This document shows positions 42,415-49,827 of a DNA stretch of 64,000 nucleotides, piece by piece. The DNA comes from Clostridiales bacterium NK3B98. Lineage in GTDB: Bacteria; Bacillota; Clostridia; Oscillospirales; Oscillospiraceae. The translations under genes were made by a program, and so were the position numbers. Below the pieces are notes generated by a model. That model ran no database searches. It saw only the letters and a list, made by a program, of their open reading frames with translations, and was not told the DNA's origin. The stretch's first letter is position 1. Every line of letters starts with the position of its first letter. The stretch spans positions 41,442-105,441 of the forward strand of contig ATWA01000005.1 of assembly GCA_000421005.1 (NCBI GenBank), read 5' to 3'.

Positions 42415-43026
42415 ATGAAGCAATATGGACGCGATGAGGACGTAATCAATCGCGGTAGTAGGTACATGGATTTGTCGTTTGAATATCATGTCGCCGCTCT
42501 ATCATTGTGGAACTCAATAGCTGATTCCCCATATCTGTATAATCCATGTATGTTTTTGGCTCGCCAGACAATCGAACTGCTGCTAAAAGGATTGATATAT
42601 CGAGAGTGTGGAAACATCGTTGGTGCTAAGATTGGTTCCGGCAAGGAGAAGCGGTCAATAGATAATACCCACAATCTGCTTGCGCTATGGGACTATTATG
42701 TTCAAAACATGCAGCCTCGGCTTTTGCCTTCCTCTGATGATGTGGGCAGAATAGGAAAGGCTATTAAGCAATTTGCGAAAAGAGATAATGACTCTACAAA
42801 GTACCGCTATCCGGAAACGAAAAATCCGAAAACGTTTTTGAACTTAGAGCCCATTCGGATAAACCATACTCCTACAGCCTTTCCTGAATTGGGAAACACG
42901 CCGCCGATTTTGGTTTCCTCGCAGTCCAATAAAGTTGGAATCGTCACATCTGGGGCAACGGATTTAAAACGCGGATATGAAGTATTTGAATTAATCGAGA
43001 TGCTTTTCCAAATGGCTGAAGTATAA
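42415..43026 (+). CDS. HEPN-like protein closing the defence cluster
   Basis: 203 residues, helical. YNPCMFLARQTIELLLKGLIYRECG and the THNLLALWDYYV segment resemble HEPN domains (ligand-binding or RNase modules of toxin and abortive-infection systems), but I cannot identify a convincing R-x4-6-H catalytic motif. ATG 42415 follows AGGAGAAATC; a TTG at 42391 is an alternative. It lies 57 bases after the DUF3883 gene on the same strand. It could be an effector or a sensor; the HEPN call is tentative. Confidence 0.5.
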   Translation: MKQYGRDEDVINRGSRYMDLSFEYHVAALSLWNSIADSPYLYNPCMFLARQTIELLLKGLIYRECGNIVGAKIGSGKEKRSIDNTHNLLALWDYYVQNMQPRLLPSSDDVGRIGKAIKQFAKRDNDSTKYRYPETKNPKTFLNLEPIRINHTPTAFPELGNTPPILVSSQSNKVGIVTSGATDLKRGYEVFELIEMLFQMAEV

Positions 43027-43040
43027 TCAAAATCCATTTT

Positions 43041-43072
43041 TTCGAGAGATTTGAACTAGGAGACCTTGCGTC
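43041..43072 (-). pseudogene. Relic of a tRNA-Ser variable arm and T-arm inside the element
   Basis: GATTTGAAC (43048-43056) followed after 3 bases by GAGACCTTGCG (43060-43070) repeats the left attachment site, where GATTCGAAC is followed after 4 bases by GAGACCTTGCG (31535-31558). It reads as a decayed 3' part of a tRNA-Ser on the minus strand, with no anticodon-loop core left. It lies exactly between the defence cargo and the tnpV/mobilization half of the element. Confidence 0.6.
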
Positions 43073-43184
43073 AAATTGTCAAGCATGCAAATCTAGGGTT
43101 TACACATTGGCGCTTTTTGACGCGCTGCGGTAGTATAGGGGCGAAAGAAGAAACCATCACCGCAAACGTGAAAGGAGACACGAT

Positions 43185-43463
43185 ATGGAAAACAGATTTG
43201 CAGCGGCGCGAAGGCGGTATCTGCGCACGCACATGGACGGGATCTACACAGGGATGCTGCTGACGGGTACTTTGGAGCCGCATCTTGAAGAGATCGGCGA
43301 GTCGGCACAGGCAATGTTCGACCGGCTGATCGAGCAGATGAAAAAGGCCGAAGGCGTCACCGAGCAGCTGAAGGCTGCGGATCAGATGGAATGGGTCGGA
43401 CGGATGAACAACATCCGGCAACGTGCCGAAGAGGTCGTTCTATCCGAGCTGATCTACTGTTGA
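43185..43463 (+). CDS. tnpV: TnpV-family transposon protein, short form
   Basis: 92 residues. The C-terminal part (LTGTLEPHLEEIGESAQAMFDRLIEQM...GVTEQLKAADQMEWVGRMNNIRQRAEEVV) is the TnpV family of Tn4451-like and other mobile elements; the usual N-terminal 30 or so residues are missing, so this is a short member or a truncated one. The start ATG has GAAAGGAG upstream, so it is probably expressed. Function unknown even in well-studied elements. Confidence 0.8.
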   Translation: MENRFAAARRRYLRTHMDGIYTGMLLTGTLEPHLEEIGESAQAMFDRLIEQMKKAEGVTEQLKAADQMEWVGRMNNIRQRAEEVVLSELIYC

Positions 43464-43472
43464 GGTGCAGCC

Positions 43473-43628
43473 ATGTTCGGGAGAAGGAAAAGAGATCGAT
43501 TTCTGGTACTCTGCGCCGATGAGCGTCGGCTGCTGACAACAGCTTTGCTGTCCTTTCGGAACAGACTGCTGGCAAGCGGCAAGCCAACAGAGAACAGCAA
43601 CGAGCTGTTGGTCCGGCTGACGAAATAA
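43473..43628 (+). CDS. Small basic protein downstream of tnpV
   Basis: 51 residues (MFGRRKRDRFLVLCADERRLLTTALLSFRNRLLAS...). Nine bases after tnpV, same strand, and ended by a terminator. The DERRLLxxALLxFRNRLLA pattern is familiar from short proteins paired with TnpV in Clostridia elements. Too short for function inference. Confidence 0.55.
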   Translation: MFGRRKRDRFLVLCADERRLLTTALLSFRNRLLASGKPTENSNELLVRLTK

Positions 43629-43645
43629 CAACTGCATACGCAAAC

Positions 43646-43689
43646 CAAGCGGCGCATGCTTCCTCTCGGAGGCAGGCGCCGCTTGTTTT
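43646..43689. terminator. Terminator between tnpV unit and the ATPase gene
   Basis: CAAGCGGCGC (43646-43655) pairs with GCGCCGCTTG (43676-43685) and is followed by TTTT; convergent genes on both sides. Confidence 0.8.
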
Positions 43690-43690
43690 G

Positions 43691-45034
43691 TCAGTATTTC
43701 AATCGCTCCAATGTGACTTCGTGAAGCCATATATTCCTCGCTGCTTCGTGTACGCACCAGTCGCTGAAGCGCTCAATGCTGAAAATGATAATGTGAGTGT
43801 TGTAGTAATATCTGTTCTGTCTCAATGCGTCATATATGTTTTTAATCTCAGCTTTTGTATATCTCGTATCCAGTGAGTGGGGGAAAACAAAGACATACAT
43901 CGCATCATCCGTCTGGACGCAAAGATCAAAAACCACCTCCTGCCCATCCCGAGTTTTTATTGACAGGGCATTTTGTGTGCTTTCTACCTTAGAGGCCCGG
44001 TATTCAAATAAATAGTCTTTTGCCGCCCGGTCAATGAATCGCATACAAGAGGACAGAAATGCGGGCAATGCTACCGCTGAATCGATATCATCTGTCACAT
44101 ACTCATACAGCTTGTCGGGCATGCCGACCTGCATCGCGCTTTTTCCATAGGCATATCTTGCCCATGAAACATAGTAACTGTTTGCGAGGTGATAGGTGGA
44201 CTGCTTGCCGCTCTCCGTCTTCTCCGCAATCACATACCCGTGCCGGATCAGTGTCTCCAAGTACTTTCCGCATTTGTTATTCGGGAATCCGATCTCTTTC
44301 GCAATTTCACTCAGCCGGTGATGGCCGCTGGCAATGCTCTTGAAAATCGGATAATAGCTCTCCGGGCTGCGAAAGGACTGTGCAAGCCACATGGGAAGCG
44401 TTTTCGTAAAGGCGGAATCATAGGCAAGCAATCGACGCACGTTTTCCTCAAAACTGCACTGGTTGTTCAGTTCCTTTGCAACACTTAATATGCCCCCTGT
44501 CAAGGCATACAGCCGAATCAGATCCTGTCTGCAGTAATTCGGAAACGCATTGAAATAGTCCGGAAGTGTTTGATAGCTTACTTCAAATGAAACATCATTC
44601 CATGCCCGCTTTTCTCCCGGAGAAATATAGCATGCTCTGACATAATGGGTGCTGTATATGTATCTGTCGAACGCATGCTCACATCCGTTCATCGCCGCTG
44701 AGTTCTCATGTTCAAAAATCAGAAACGTGGATCTCTTATTCCGCTTCTTGATAAAAGCGTCAACCGCCTTATTCCAATCGGAGAATTCCGATGCCTCCGG
44801 GACGTATTGCAGACGAAACGCTTCCATCGCCTCCTGCTCCGATAAATCTCCAAACGAAATATAGAACGCATTGGCGTGGGACCTGACATAGTCCTGCGCT
44901 ATTCTTGTTTTTCCGCTCCCCCTGGGTCCGCAGATGGAAAATGTGTACTTTTTTTCAGCCCTTGCTATATTCAGGAAAACCGCCTGCCGCGAAGACTCCA
45001 TTTTGGCGACTGCTTTGCTGTTGGAAAATATCAT
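43691..45034 (-). CDS. Archaeal-type AAA ATPase with DUF234-like C-terminus
   Basis: 447 residues. Walker A GPRGSGKT (36-43), Walker-B-like STFLIFEHE near 104, a winged helix (SIASGHHRLSEIAKEIGFPNNKCGKYLETLIRHGYV) and a C-terminal DUF234/PD-(D/E)xK-like region (YLFEYRASKVE...KTRDGQEVVFDLCVQTDDAMYVFVF). Proteins of this type are common on mobile elements; suggested roles include regulation and toxin-like ATPase-nuclease action. Monocistronic, with promoter at 45068-45096. Confidence 0.75.
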   Translation of the reverse strand: MIFSNSKAVAKMESSRQAVFLNIARAEKKYTFSICGPRGSGKTRIAQDYVRSHANAFYISFGDLSEQEAMEAFRLQYVPEASEFSDWNKAVDAFIKKRNKRSTFLIFEHENSAAMNGCEHAFDRYIYSTHYVRACYISPGEKRAWNDVSFEVSYQTLPDYFNAFPNYCRQDLIRLYALTGGILSVAKELNNQCSFEENVRRLLAYDSAFTKTLPMWLAQSFRSPESYYPIFKSIASGHHRLSEIAKEIGFPNNKCGKYLETLIRHGYVIAEKTESGKQSTYHLANSYYVSWARYAYGKSAMQVGMPDKLYEYVTDDIDSAVALPAFLSSCMRFIDRAAKDYLFEYRASKVESTQNALSIKTRDGQEVVFDLCVQTDDAMYVFVFPHSLDTRYTKAEIKNIYDALRQNRYYYNTHIIIFSIERFSDWCVHEAARNIWLHEVTLERLKY

Positions 45035-45067
45035 TTCTATAATCCTATCCTAATATGACTTTTTGCA

Positions 45068-45096
45068 ATTATACCTGAAATGAGACGCTTTCTCAA
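45068..45096 (-). promoter_or_regulatory. Promoter for the AAA ATPase gene
   Basis: Minus-strand TTGAGA and TATAAT with a 17-base spacer, 33 bases before the start. Confidence 0.75.
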
Positions 45097-45220
45097 GAAA
45101 ATATCCGAAAAAGTACTCCGGGAAAGCGTTGATATACCAAGGAAAACAGAAGTTCACAAAATATTTACATTTTGATGGGGTAACAAATTAACGTAAAAAG
45201 ATCTACCACTTGGAGGGCAG

Positions 45221-45254
45221 GAAAGGAGCTCTTCCAATGTTCCTTGACAACTGA
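45221..45254 (+). other. Possible five-codon leader peptide before the RepA-like gene
   Basis: GAAAGGAG (45221-45228) is followed after 8 bases by ATG TTC CTT GAC AAC TGA, a complete five-codon frame. The remaining 160 bases to the RepA-like start contain several GC-rich self-complementary stretches. It may be a translational attenuator. Apart from this, 45035-45414 holds only the ATPase promoter. Confidence 0.35.
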
Positions 45255-45414
45255 ATAACCGTCACCGAAAGAGATATGACCGTGCGACGACCTCGAAAGA
45301 GCGAGCACGGCGACGCCGCGGAGGTCCTGGGGCAGGCATAGAAAAACGGTATCGGGAGGACGGCGCAAACCAAACAATACACGTACCAGCTAAAAAGAAA
45401 GAAGGTGAAAACAC

Positions 45415-46542
45415 ATGAACAAGATTCAACTGATCGACGCGGAGACGCTGTACTACAAGCCGCTGGCGCACCCAAGAATGCTCATTGACGGCATTCTCGC
45501 CGACGGGCTGGCGGTGATGGCTGGCGACTCCAAGATCGGCAAGAGCTGGATGGTTCTCTGGCTCTGCCTGCAGATCAGCAAGGGCGAGCCGGTATGGGGG
45601 ATCCCCACCCGGAGAACCGACGTGGTGTATCTGGCGCTGGAGGACCGGGAGTGGCGCATCCAACAGCGAATGCAGGAGCTGACCGAAGCGCCGCCGGACA
45701 ACCTGCATTTTGGCTTCTCCTGCGGTCAGCTGGGTGCTGAGTTGGAAAGTCAGATCGAAGATGTTTTGAAAGACCATCCCTCCACGGGACTGCTCTTCAT
45801 CGATACTCTTCAGATGGTAAGGGACAACATTTCCCCAAAGGTCAACGCCTACGCCCAGGACTACCGGGATTTGTCGTCGCTGAAAAAGATTGCTGACAAT
45901 CACGGCATCTGCATCTTTCTGGTGCACCACACCCGGAAGGATCGGGACGGCAGCAATATCTTCAACGATATGACCGGCTCCACCGGCATCACGGGCGTGG
46001 CGGACACGGTGATGATTCTCCGCAAGGAGGAGCGCTTTGGGGGCGCCGCTTCCCTTTGCATCACTGGACGAGACGTGGAGGAGAAGAAGCTGAAAATGCA
46101 GATGTGCGGCGTCCGCTGGGAGATTACCGAGGAGCTGAACGCCGACGACCTGCGCCGGGAGCGGATACCCGACTTCGTGTACGAGGTGGTGGAGTTCCTT
46201 TTTGAGCACAGTAAATTCCAGGGCACCGCCACGGAGCTGCTGGCCGCGGTGGGCAACACCGAGCTGAAGCCCAACATCGCCAGCAAGTATCTGACGCGGT
46301 ATTACAGCGAGGTTCTCCTCCCCATGGGCATCAGCTACGAGTACCGTAAGACGGCGGCTGCCCGGTTGATTATCCTGGAGCTTCATGACAATGCTGACGG
46401 TCATGACGGTGCTTCCGGAAGCGAGGGGCTTGCGTCACAGAGAACCACAAGTGACGGTACTGACCAGCTTCCCCTTTTACCGTCACAGCAGTCATCTGCG
46501 TCACGAAGGGAGGCGAAGGAGGATGAAGCATCACAGTGCTGA
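45415..46542 (+). CDS. RepA-like RecA-fold ATPase/helicase
   Basis: 375 residues. Walker A GDSKIGKS (37-44), Walker-B-like LLFIDTLQ (about 129-136) and VHHTRK motif near 175 match the hexameric RepA/RecA-like helicases of plasmids and integrative elements. The C-terminal tail after about 320 is low-complexity. It probably helps the excised circle replicate or prepares it for mobilization. Start ATG 45415 follows AAGAAGGTGAAAACAC. Confidence 0.8.
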   Translation: MNKIQLIDAETLYYKPLAHPRMLIDGILADGLAVMAGDSKIGKSWMVLWLCLQISKGEPVWGIPTRRTDVVYLALEDREWRIQQRMQELTEAPPDNLHFGFSCGQLGAELESQIEDVLKDHPSTGLLFIDTLQMVRDNISPKVNAYAQDYRDLSSLKKIADNHGICIFLVHHTRKDRDGSNIFNDMTGSTGITGVADTVMILRKEERFGGAASLCITGRDVEEKKLKMQMCGVRWEITEELNADDLRRERIPDFVYEVVEFLFEHSKFQGTATELLAAVGNTELKPNIASKYLTRYYSEVLLPMGISYEYRKTAAARLIILELHDNADGHDGASGSEGLASQRTTSDGTDQLPLLPSQQSSASRREAKEDEASQC

Positions 46543-46711
46543 AAACCCGGTGGCTATACACTGCGTTTCTATCCGTAAGGATAGCGAGCATGGGATTTGT
46601 GTAGCCATCCGGCTCCCAAATCCCCCGTATCCTCGGATACGAAAGGGGCAAGCCCCTGTAACCCCGCCCGAAGGAGGTGAACGCTATGCGCAATCGCACG
46701 GAGGAAATTAA
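46523..46711 (+). CDS. Possible small protein overlapping mobC
   Basis: 62 codons from ATG 46523 (MKHHSAENPVAIHCVSIRKD...), preceded by GGGAGGCGAAGG. It overlaps the end of the RepA-like gene and the start of mobC in other frames. The DNA holds the inverted repeat TGGCTATACA/TGTGTAGCCA (46551-46609), so the frame may be incidental to a transfer-origin or regulatory structure. Confidence 0.3.
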   Translation: MKHHSAENPVAIHCVSIRKDSEHGICVAIRLPNPPYPRIRKGQAPVTPPEGGERYAQSHGGN

Positions 46712-47009
46712 CGTGAGGGTTTTCAAAACCGAGAAGAACACCATCCGAAGAAAAGCGAAGAAGTGCGGCATGAATATGTCCGAATACCTCCGCACACTCG
46801 GAACAGAATCGACGGTAAAGGAAGCCCCGCATGAAGAACTGATGCAGGCCTACCGGAAGCTGACGCGGCTGCACGACGGTATCCGCTACGAGGTCTCCAT
46901 GACAGCGTTCAGCGACGCGCTGACGGAGATCGAAGATCTGCTTTTGCAGGCCTACTATGGAAACGAGGTTGATACCGATGGCGGTGACGAAGATCTGGGC
47001 AATCCATGA
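46686..47009 (+). CDS. mobC: Mobilization accessory protein MobC
   Basis: 107 residues. The N-terminal ribbon-helix-helix region EEINVRVFKTEKNTIRRKAKKCGMNMSEYLRTLG is typical of MobC relaxosome proteins, which bind near oriT and help the relaxase open the strands. ATG 46686 lies 8 bases after AAGGAGG. Its end overlaps the relaxase gene by 32 bases. The origin of transfer is expected just upstream (about 46540-46680), where inverted repeats are present. Confidence 0.85.
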   Translation: MRNRTEEINVRVFKTEKNTIRRKAKKCGMNMSEYLRTLGTESTVKEAPHEELMQAYRKLTRLHDGIRYEVSMTAFSDALTEIEDLLLQAYYGNEVDTDGGDEDLGNP

Positions 47010-48423
47010 CAGCGTTTCCCGGGTGGTGGACTACTGCAGCAACCCGGAGAAGACCCGGCTGACGGATCTGGAGCAGGTGCTCATCTACGCCGCCAACAAG
47101 GCCAAAACCCTGGACGTGGGAGAGCAGAGCTACGCTGTCACCGGCGTCAACTGCCACGCAGAAACGGCAGCGGAGGAGATGTCCGCCACCCAGCGGCGCT
47201 TTGGCAAAACCGGCGGCAACGTGGCCTACCACGCCTACCAAAGCTTCAAGACCGGCGAGGTGTCTGCGGCGGAATGCCACCGGATTGGGCTGGAGACTGC
47301 CCGACGACTCTGGGGTGACAGCTACCAGGTGCTGGTGGCGACCCACTTCAACACGGGGACGTACCACAATCACTTTGTCGTGAACTCCGTGGGGATGTGG
47401 GACGGGCACAAGCTGGAGGCCAAATACGGCGCCTACTACGCCCTGCGTGCCATGTCGGACCGCATCTGCAAGGAACACGGCCTGTCGGTGGTACAGAACC
47501 CACAGCGTCATAAAACGGCGCGCTCCGTCTACTTCGCCGAGAAGAACGGCGATCCTACCCGCTTCAATCTGATGCGTCAGGCGCTGGACAAAGCGCTAAC
47601 CCTGTGCAGCAGTTGGTCGGAGATGACCACGGTGCTCCGTAAGCTGGGCTATGCGTTCGAATGCGGTCCAAACCACAAGTATGCCACGATCCGGCCCTTC
47701 CGCTCCAAAAAATGCACCCGCACCTTTCGGCTGGGTCCCGCCTACGAAAAGGAGGCCATGCGGGATCGGCTGCTGGAAAACCAGCGAGACTACCGGGTAA
47801 CACAGAACTATTACGCCTTCCTGAAGCCCTATTCCAGGAGCTACGCAAGAGAAAACCCGCCCACGGAGGCGTACTACCGCAAGCGGGACTTCTATTTCAA
47901 GGCGCCGCGCATCACCGGATACGTCAGTTTCTTCCGCGCCTTGGCCATCGTGCTGGGCATTGCACCGCTGTACGAAAAGGAATATCAGCAGCCGCTGTCA
48001 GCGGAGTGCCGGGAGGCCTGCAGGCGTCTGGATCGGTACACGGCAGAAATCACGCTGGTGGAGCAGGAGCATCTGGAAACACCCCAGGATTTACAGTGCT
48101 TTATCGCCCGGATCAACGCAGAGATCGACGACGTGACAGACACCCGCAGTAAGGTCCGCAACAAGCAGAGAAACTGCACCGACCCGGAGCGGATGGTGGA
48201 GCTGAAAAAGCAGTGCGCCGCCTGTACCACGGTGCTGACCGATCTGCGGAAGAAAAAGAAAACAGTCTACGCCATCATCGAGGACCATCCAAAGCTTCAG
48301 GAGCTTCTGGAGAGCGAATTTGAGGCGCGGCTGGAGAACGACCCTTATCTCTCGGAGCGGGAGAAAAGCACTCTGAGGAAGCGGAACGCTCCGGCGAGAG
48401 GGGAAAACCATTATGAACGCTGA
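46978..48423 (+). CDS. Relaxase / mobilization nuclease
   Basis: 481 residues. The three-histidine relaxase motif HFNTGTYHNHF (His123, His130, His132) and the preceding NVAYHAYQSFKTGEVS block identify a MobP-type (Relaxase, PF03432-like) nicking enzyme; a tyrosine near Tyr19 is the likely nucleophile. The C-terminal half is helical with a coiled-coil stretch. With no type IV secretion genes in the element, transfer must use another element's channel. ATG 46978 follows CGAGGTTGAT. Confidence 0.9.
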   Translation: MAVTKIWAIHDSVSRVVDYCSNPEKTRLTDLEQVLIYAANKAKTLDVGEQSYAVTGVNCHAETAAEEMSATQRRFGKTGGNVAYHAYQSFKTGEVSAAECHRIGLETARRLWGDSYQVLVATHFNTGTYHNHFVVNSVGMWDGHKLEAKYGAYYALRAMSDRICKEHGLSVVQNPQRHKTARSVYFAEKNGDPTRFNLMRQALDKALTLCSSWSEMTTVLRKLGYAFECGPNHKYATIRPFRSKKCTRTFRLGPAYEKEAMRDRLLENQRDYRVTQNYYAFLKPYSRSYARENPPTEAYYRKRDFYFKAPRITGYVSFFRALAIVLGIAPLYEKEYQQPLSAECREACRRLDRYTAEITLVEQEHLETPQDLQCFIARINAEIDDVTDTRSKVRNKQRNCTDPERMVELKKQCAACTTVLTDLRKKKKTVYAIIEDHPKLQELLESEFEARLENDPYLSEREKSTLRKRNAPARGENHYER

Positions 48424-48440
48424 TTGCGGCTGAAAGGGAG

Positions 48441-49373
48441 ATGATGAAATTGAAAAACCAAACCATTGATTTGGGTCTGAGCGGCTATGACAAGCTGTTC
48501 ATGACCGAGCAGGAGCGGGCAGACACCCGCAAGCCGAAGGTGGAGGAGCTGCCGCTTTCGGAACTGACGCCCTTCAAGAACCACCCCTTCAAGGTGAAAA
48601 ACGACGCGGAGATGGCGGAGCTGATGAAAAGCATTGCCGACGCCGGTGTGCTGTCTCCCGCCCTGGCGCGACCCAAGGAGGGCGGCGGATATGAGTTAAT
48701 CTCCGGTCACCGACGCCTGGCGGCCTGCAAGGCGCTGGGGATGAACACCATGCCGGTGATCGTCCGCAAGCTGACCGACGTGGAGGCGGTTATTACGCTG
48801 GTGGACAGCAACCTGCACCGGGAGCACATTCTGCCGTCGGAAAAGGCTTTCGCGTACAAGATGAAATACGAGGCTTTGAAGCATCAGGGAACTTCGTCCC
48901 AAGTTGGGACGAAGTTGAGAACCGATGAACTTCTTGCTCAGAGCAGCGGAGATAGCCGCAACCAGATTCAGCGCTATATCCGTCTTACAAACTTGATACC
49001 CGAAATCCTCCAGATGGTGGATGACGGAAAGATTGCCCTGACTCCGGCGGTGGAGCTGTCGTACCTGCAGCCTTCTGAGCAGGAAACGCTCTTCTCCGTG
49101 ATGGACAGCGACGAGGTGACGCCGTCGCTGTCTCAGGCTCAGCGGCTGCGACGCATGAGCGAGGAGCAGAGGTTTACTGACAGTGCAGTGATGCAGCTGA
49201 TGTCCGAGGTCAAGGGCAATCAGGTGGAATATGTTAGGGTTCCGGTGGACAAGCTCCGCAGCTACTTCCGTCCGGGCACTTCTATGAAACAGATGACCGA
49301 GACGCTTGTCAAGGCTATGGACTTTTACAACAGACATTTGGAGCGCCAGCGCCGAGACCGTGACGCTCGCTGA
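48441..49373 (+). CDS. ParB/RepB/Spo0J-family protein of the mobile element
   Basis: 310 residues. The N-terminal ParB domain has LPLSELTPFKNHPFKV, then the GHRR box (89-92) and a NLHREHILPSEKAFAYKMKYEAL segment, followed by a helix-turn-helix region. Such proteins are common next to the relaxase in Tn4451-like and other integrative elements; no ParA partner is seen. A 27-base palindrome lies inside the gene (48890-48916) between the ParB domain and the helix-turn-helix. Start ATG 48441 or 48444 after AAGGGAGATG. Confidence 0.88.
   Translation: MMKLKNQTIDLGLSGYDKLFMTEQERADTRKPKVEELPLSELTPFKNHPFKVKNDAEMAELMKSIADAGVLSPALARPKEGGGYELISGHRRLAACKALGMNTMPVIVRKLTDVEAVITLVDSNLHREHILPSEKAFAYKMKYEALKHQGTSSQVGTKLRTDELLAQSSGDSRNQIQRYIRLTNLIPEILQMVDDGKIALTPAVELSYLQPSEQETLFSVMDSDEVTPSLSQAQRLRRMSEEQRFTDSAVMQLMSEVKGNQVEYVRVPVDKLRSYFRPGTSMKQMTETLVKAMDFYNRHLERQRRDRDAR
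48890..48916. repeat. 13-bp perfect palindrome inside the ParB-like gene
   Basis: AACTTCGTCCCAA and TTGGGACGAAGTT flank a single central G. It encodes TSSQVGTKL in a region that is variable between relatives as I recall them. It could be a binding site for the encoded protein or a strong mRNA hairpin. Confidence 0.7.
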
Positions 49374-49386
49374 AAGGAGATTTACA

Positions 49387-49491
49387 ATGAAAACCAATTC
49401 TATTCTATGCGCTCTGACCGAGAGCAGAAAAACGAGGCATGACAGCATGACCGTTGACGACGGAGGAGGTGGTTTCGGTGACGAAGGCTGA
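49387..49491 (+). CDS. Possible 34-residue peptide before the excisionase gene
   Basis: ATG 49387 has a good AAAGGAG upstream; the frame gives MKTNSILCALTESRKTRHDS... and overlaps the next start by 14 bases. It may serve to couple translation into the excisionase-like gene. No family recognised. Confidence 0.4.
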   Translation: MKTNSILCALTESRKTRHDSMTVDDGGGGFGDEG

Positions 49492-49720
49492 AATACACGC
49501 TATGTACGAGGTGATGTTCACGGACTACCCCGATATCGTGAACGTCGCCCAGGTCCAGTCCATGCTGAAGATCAGCCGCCATCTGGCCTACGAGCTGATT
49601 GGAGACGGCTATATCCCCGGCATGAAGATCGGAAACGCCTACCGTGTTCCGAAGATCAACGTGATCCGCTACGCCCTCTCGGCGGGAAATCCCCCGCCTG
49701 CGCGTAACAGCATGACATAG
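49478..49720 (+). CDS. Excisionase-type helix-turn-helix protein
   Basis: 80 residues from GTG 49478, which lies 8 bases after GGAGGAGG. The core DIVNVAQVQSMLKISRHLAYELIGDGYIPGMKIGNAYRVPKINVIRYAL is an HTH_17/MerR-like domain as in Xis proteins, and its place directly before the integrase supports an excisionase role. ATG 49502 is a possible shorter start. Confidence 0.78.
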   Translation: MTKAEIHAMYEVMFTDYPDIVNVAQVQSMLKISRHLAYELIGDGYIPGMKIGNAYRVPKINVIRYALSAGNPPPARNSMT

Positions 49721-49740
49721 ATTTGAACTGAAATGACACA

Positions 49741-49795
49741 TTGGACGGGCACCTGAGTAGGCCCTATAATAAATACGGTCCGAAAGGGTGCCCGT
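49741..49795 (+). promoter_or_regulatory. Integrase promoter enclosed in an inverted repeat
   Basis: TTGGAC (49741-49746) and TATAAT (49765-49770) have an 18-base spacer. ACGGGCACC (49745-49753) and GGTGCCCGT (49787-49795) are perfect 9-bp arms, one overlapping the -35 end and the other lying beyond the start point, so a looping or cruciform-type control of integrase expression is possible. Confidence 0.6.
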
Positions 49796-49827
49796 TCATA
49801 CGCTGTCAGAAAAGGAGGTATAGATGA

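Noticed and set aside
48441..49373. Chromosomal partition ParB
   Set aside because: It lies inside the element next to the relaxase, without ParA and with element-type helix-turn-helix, so it is an element protein.
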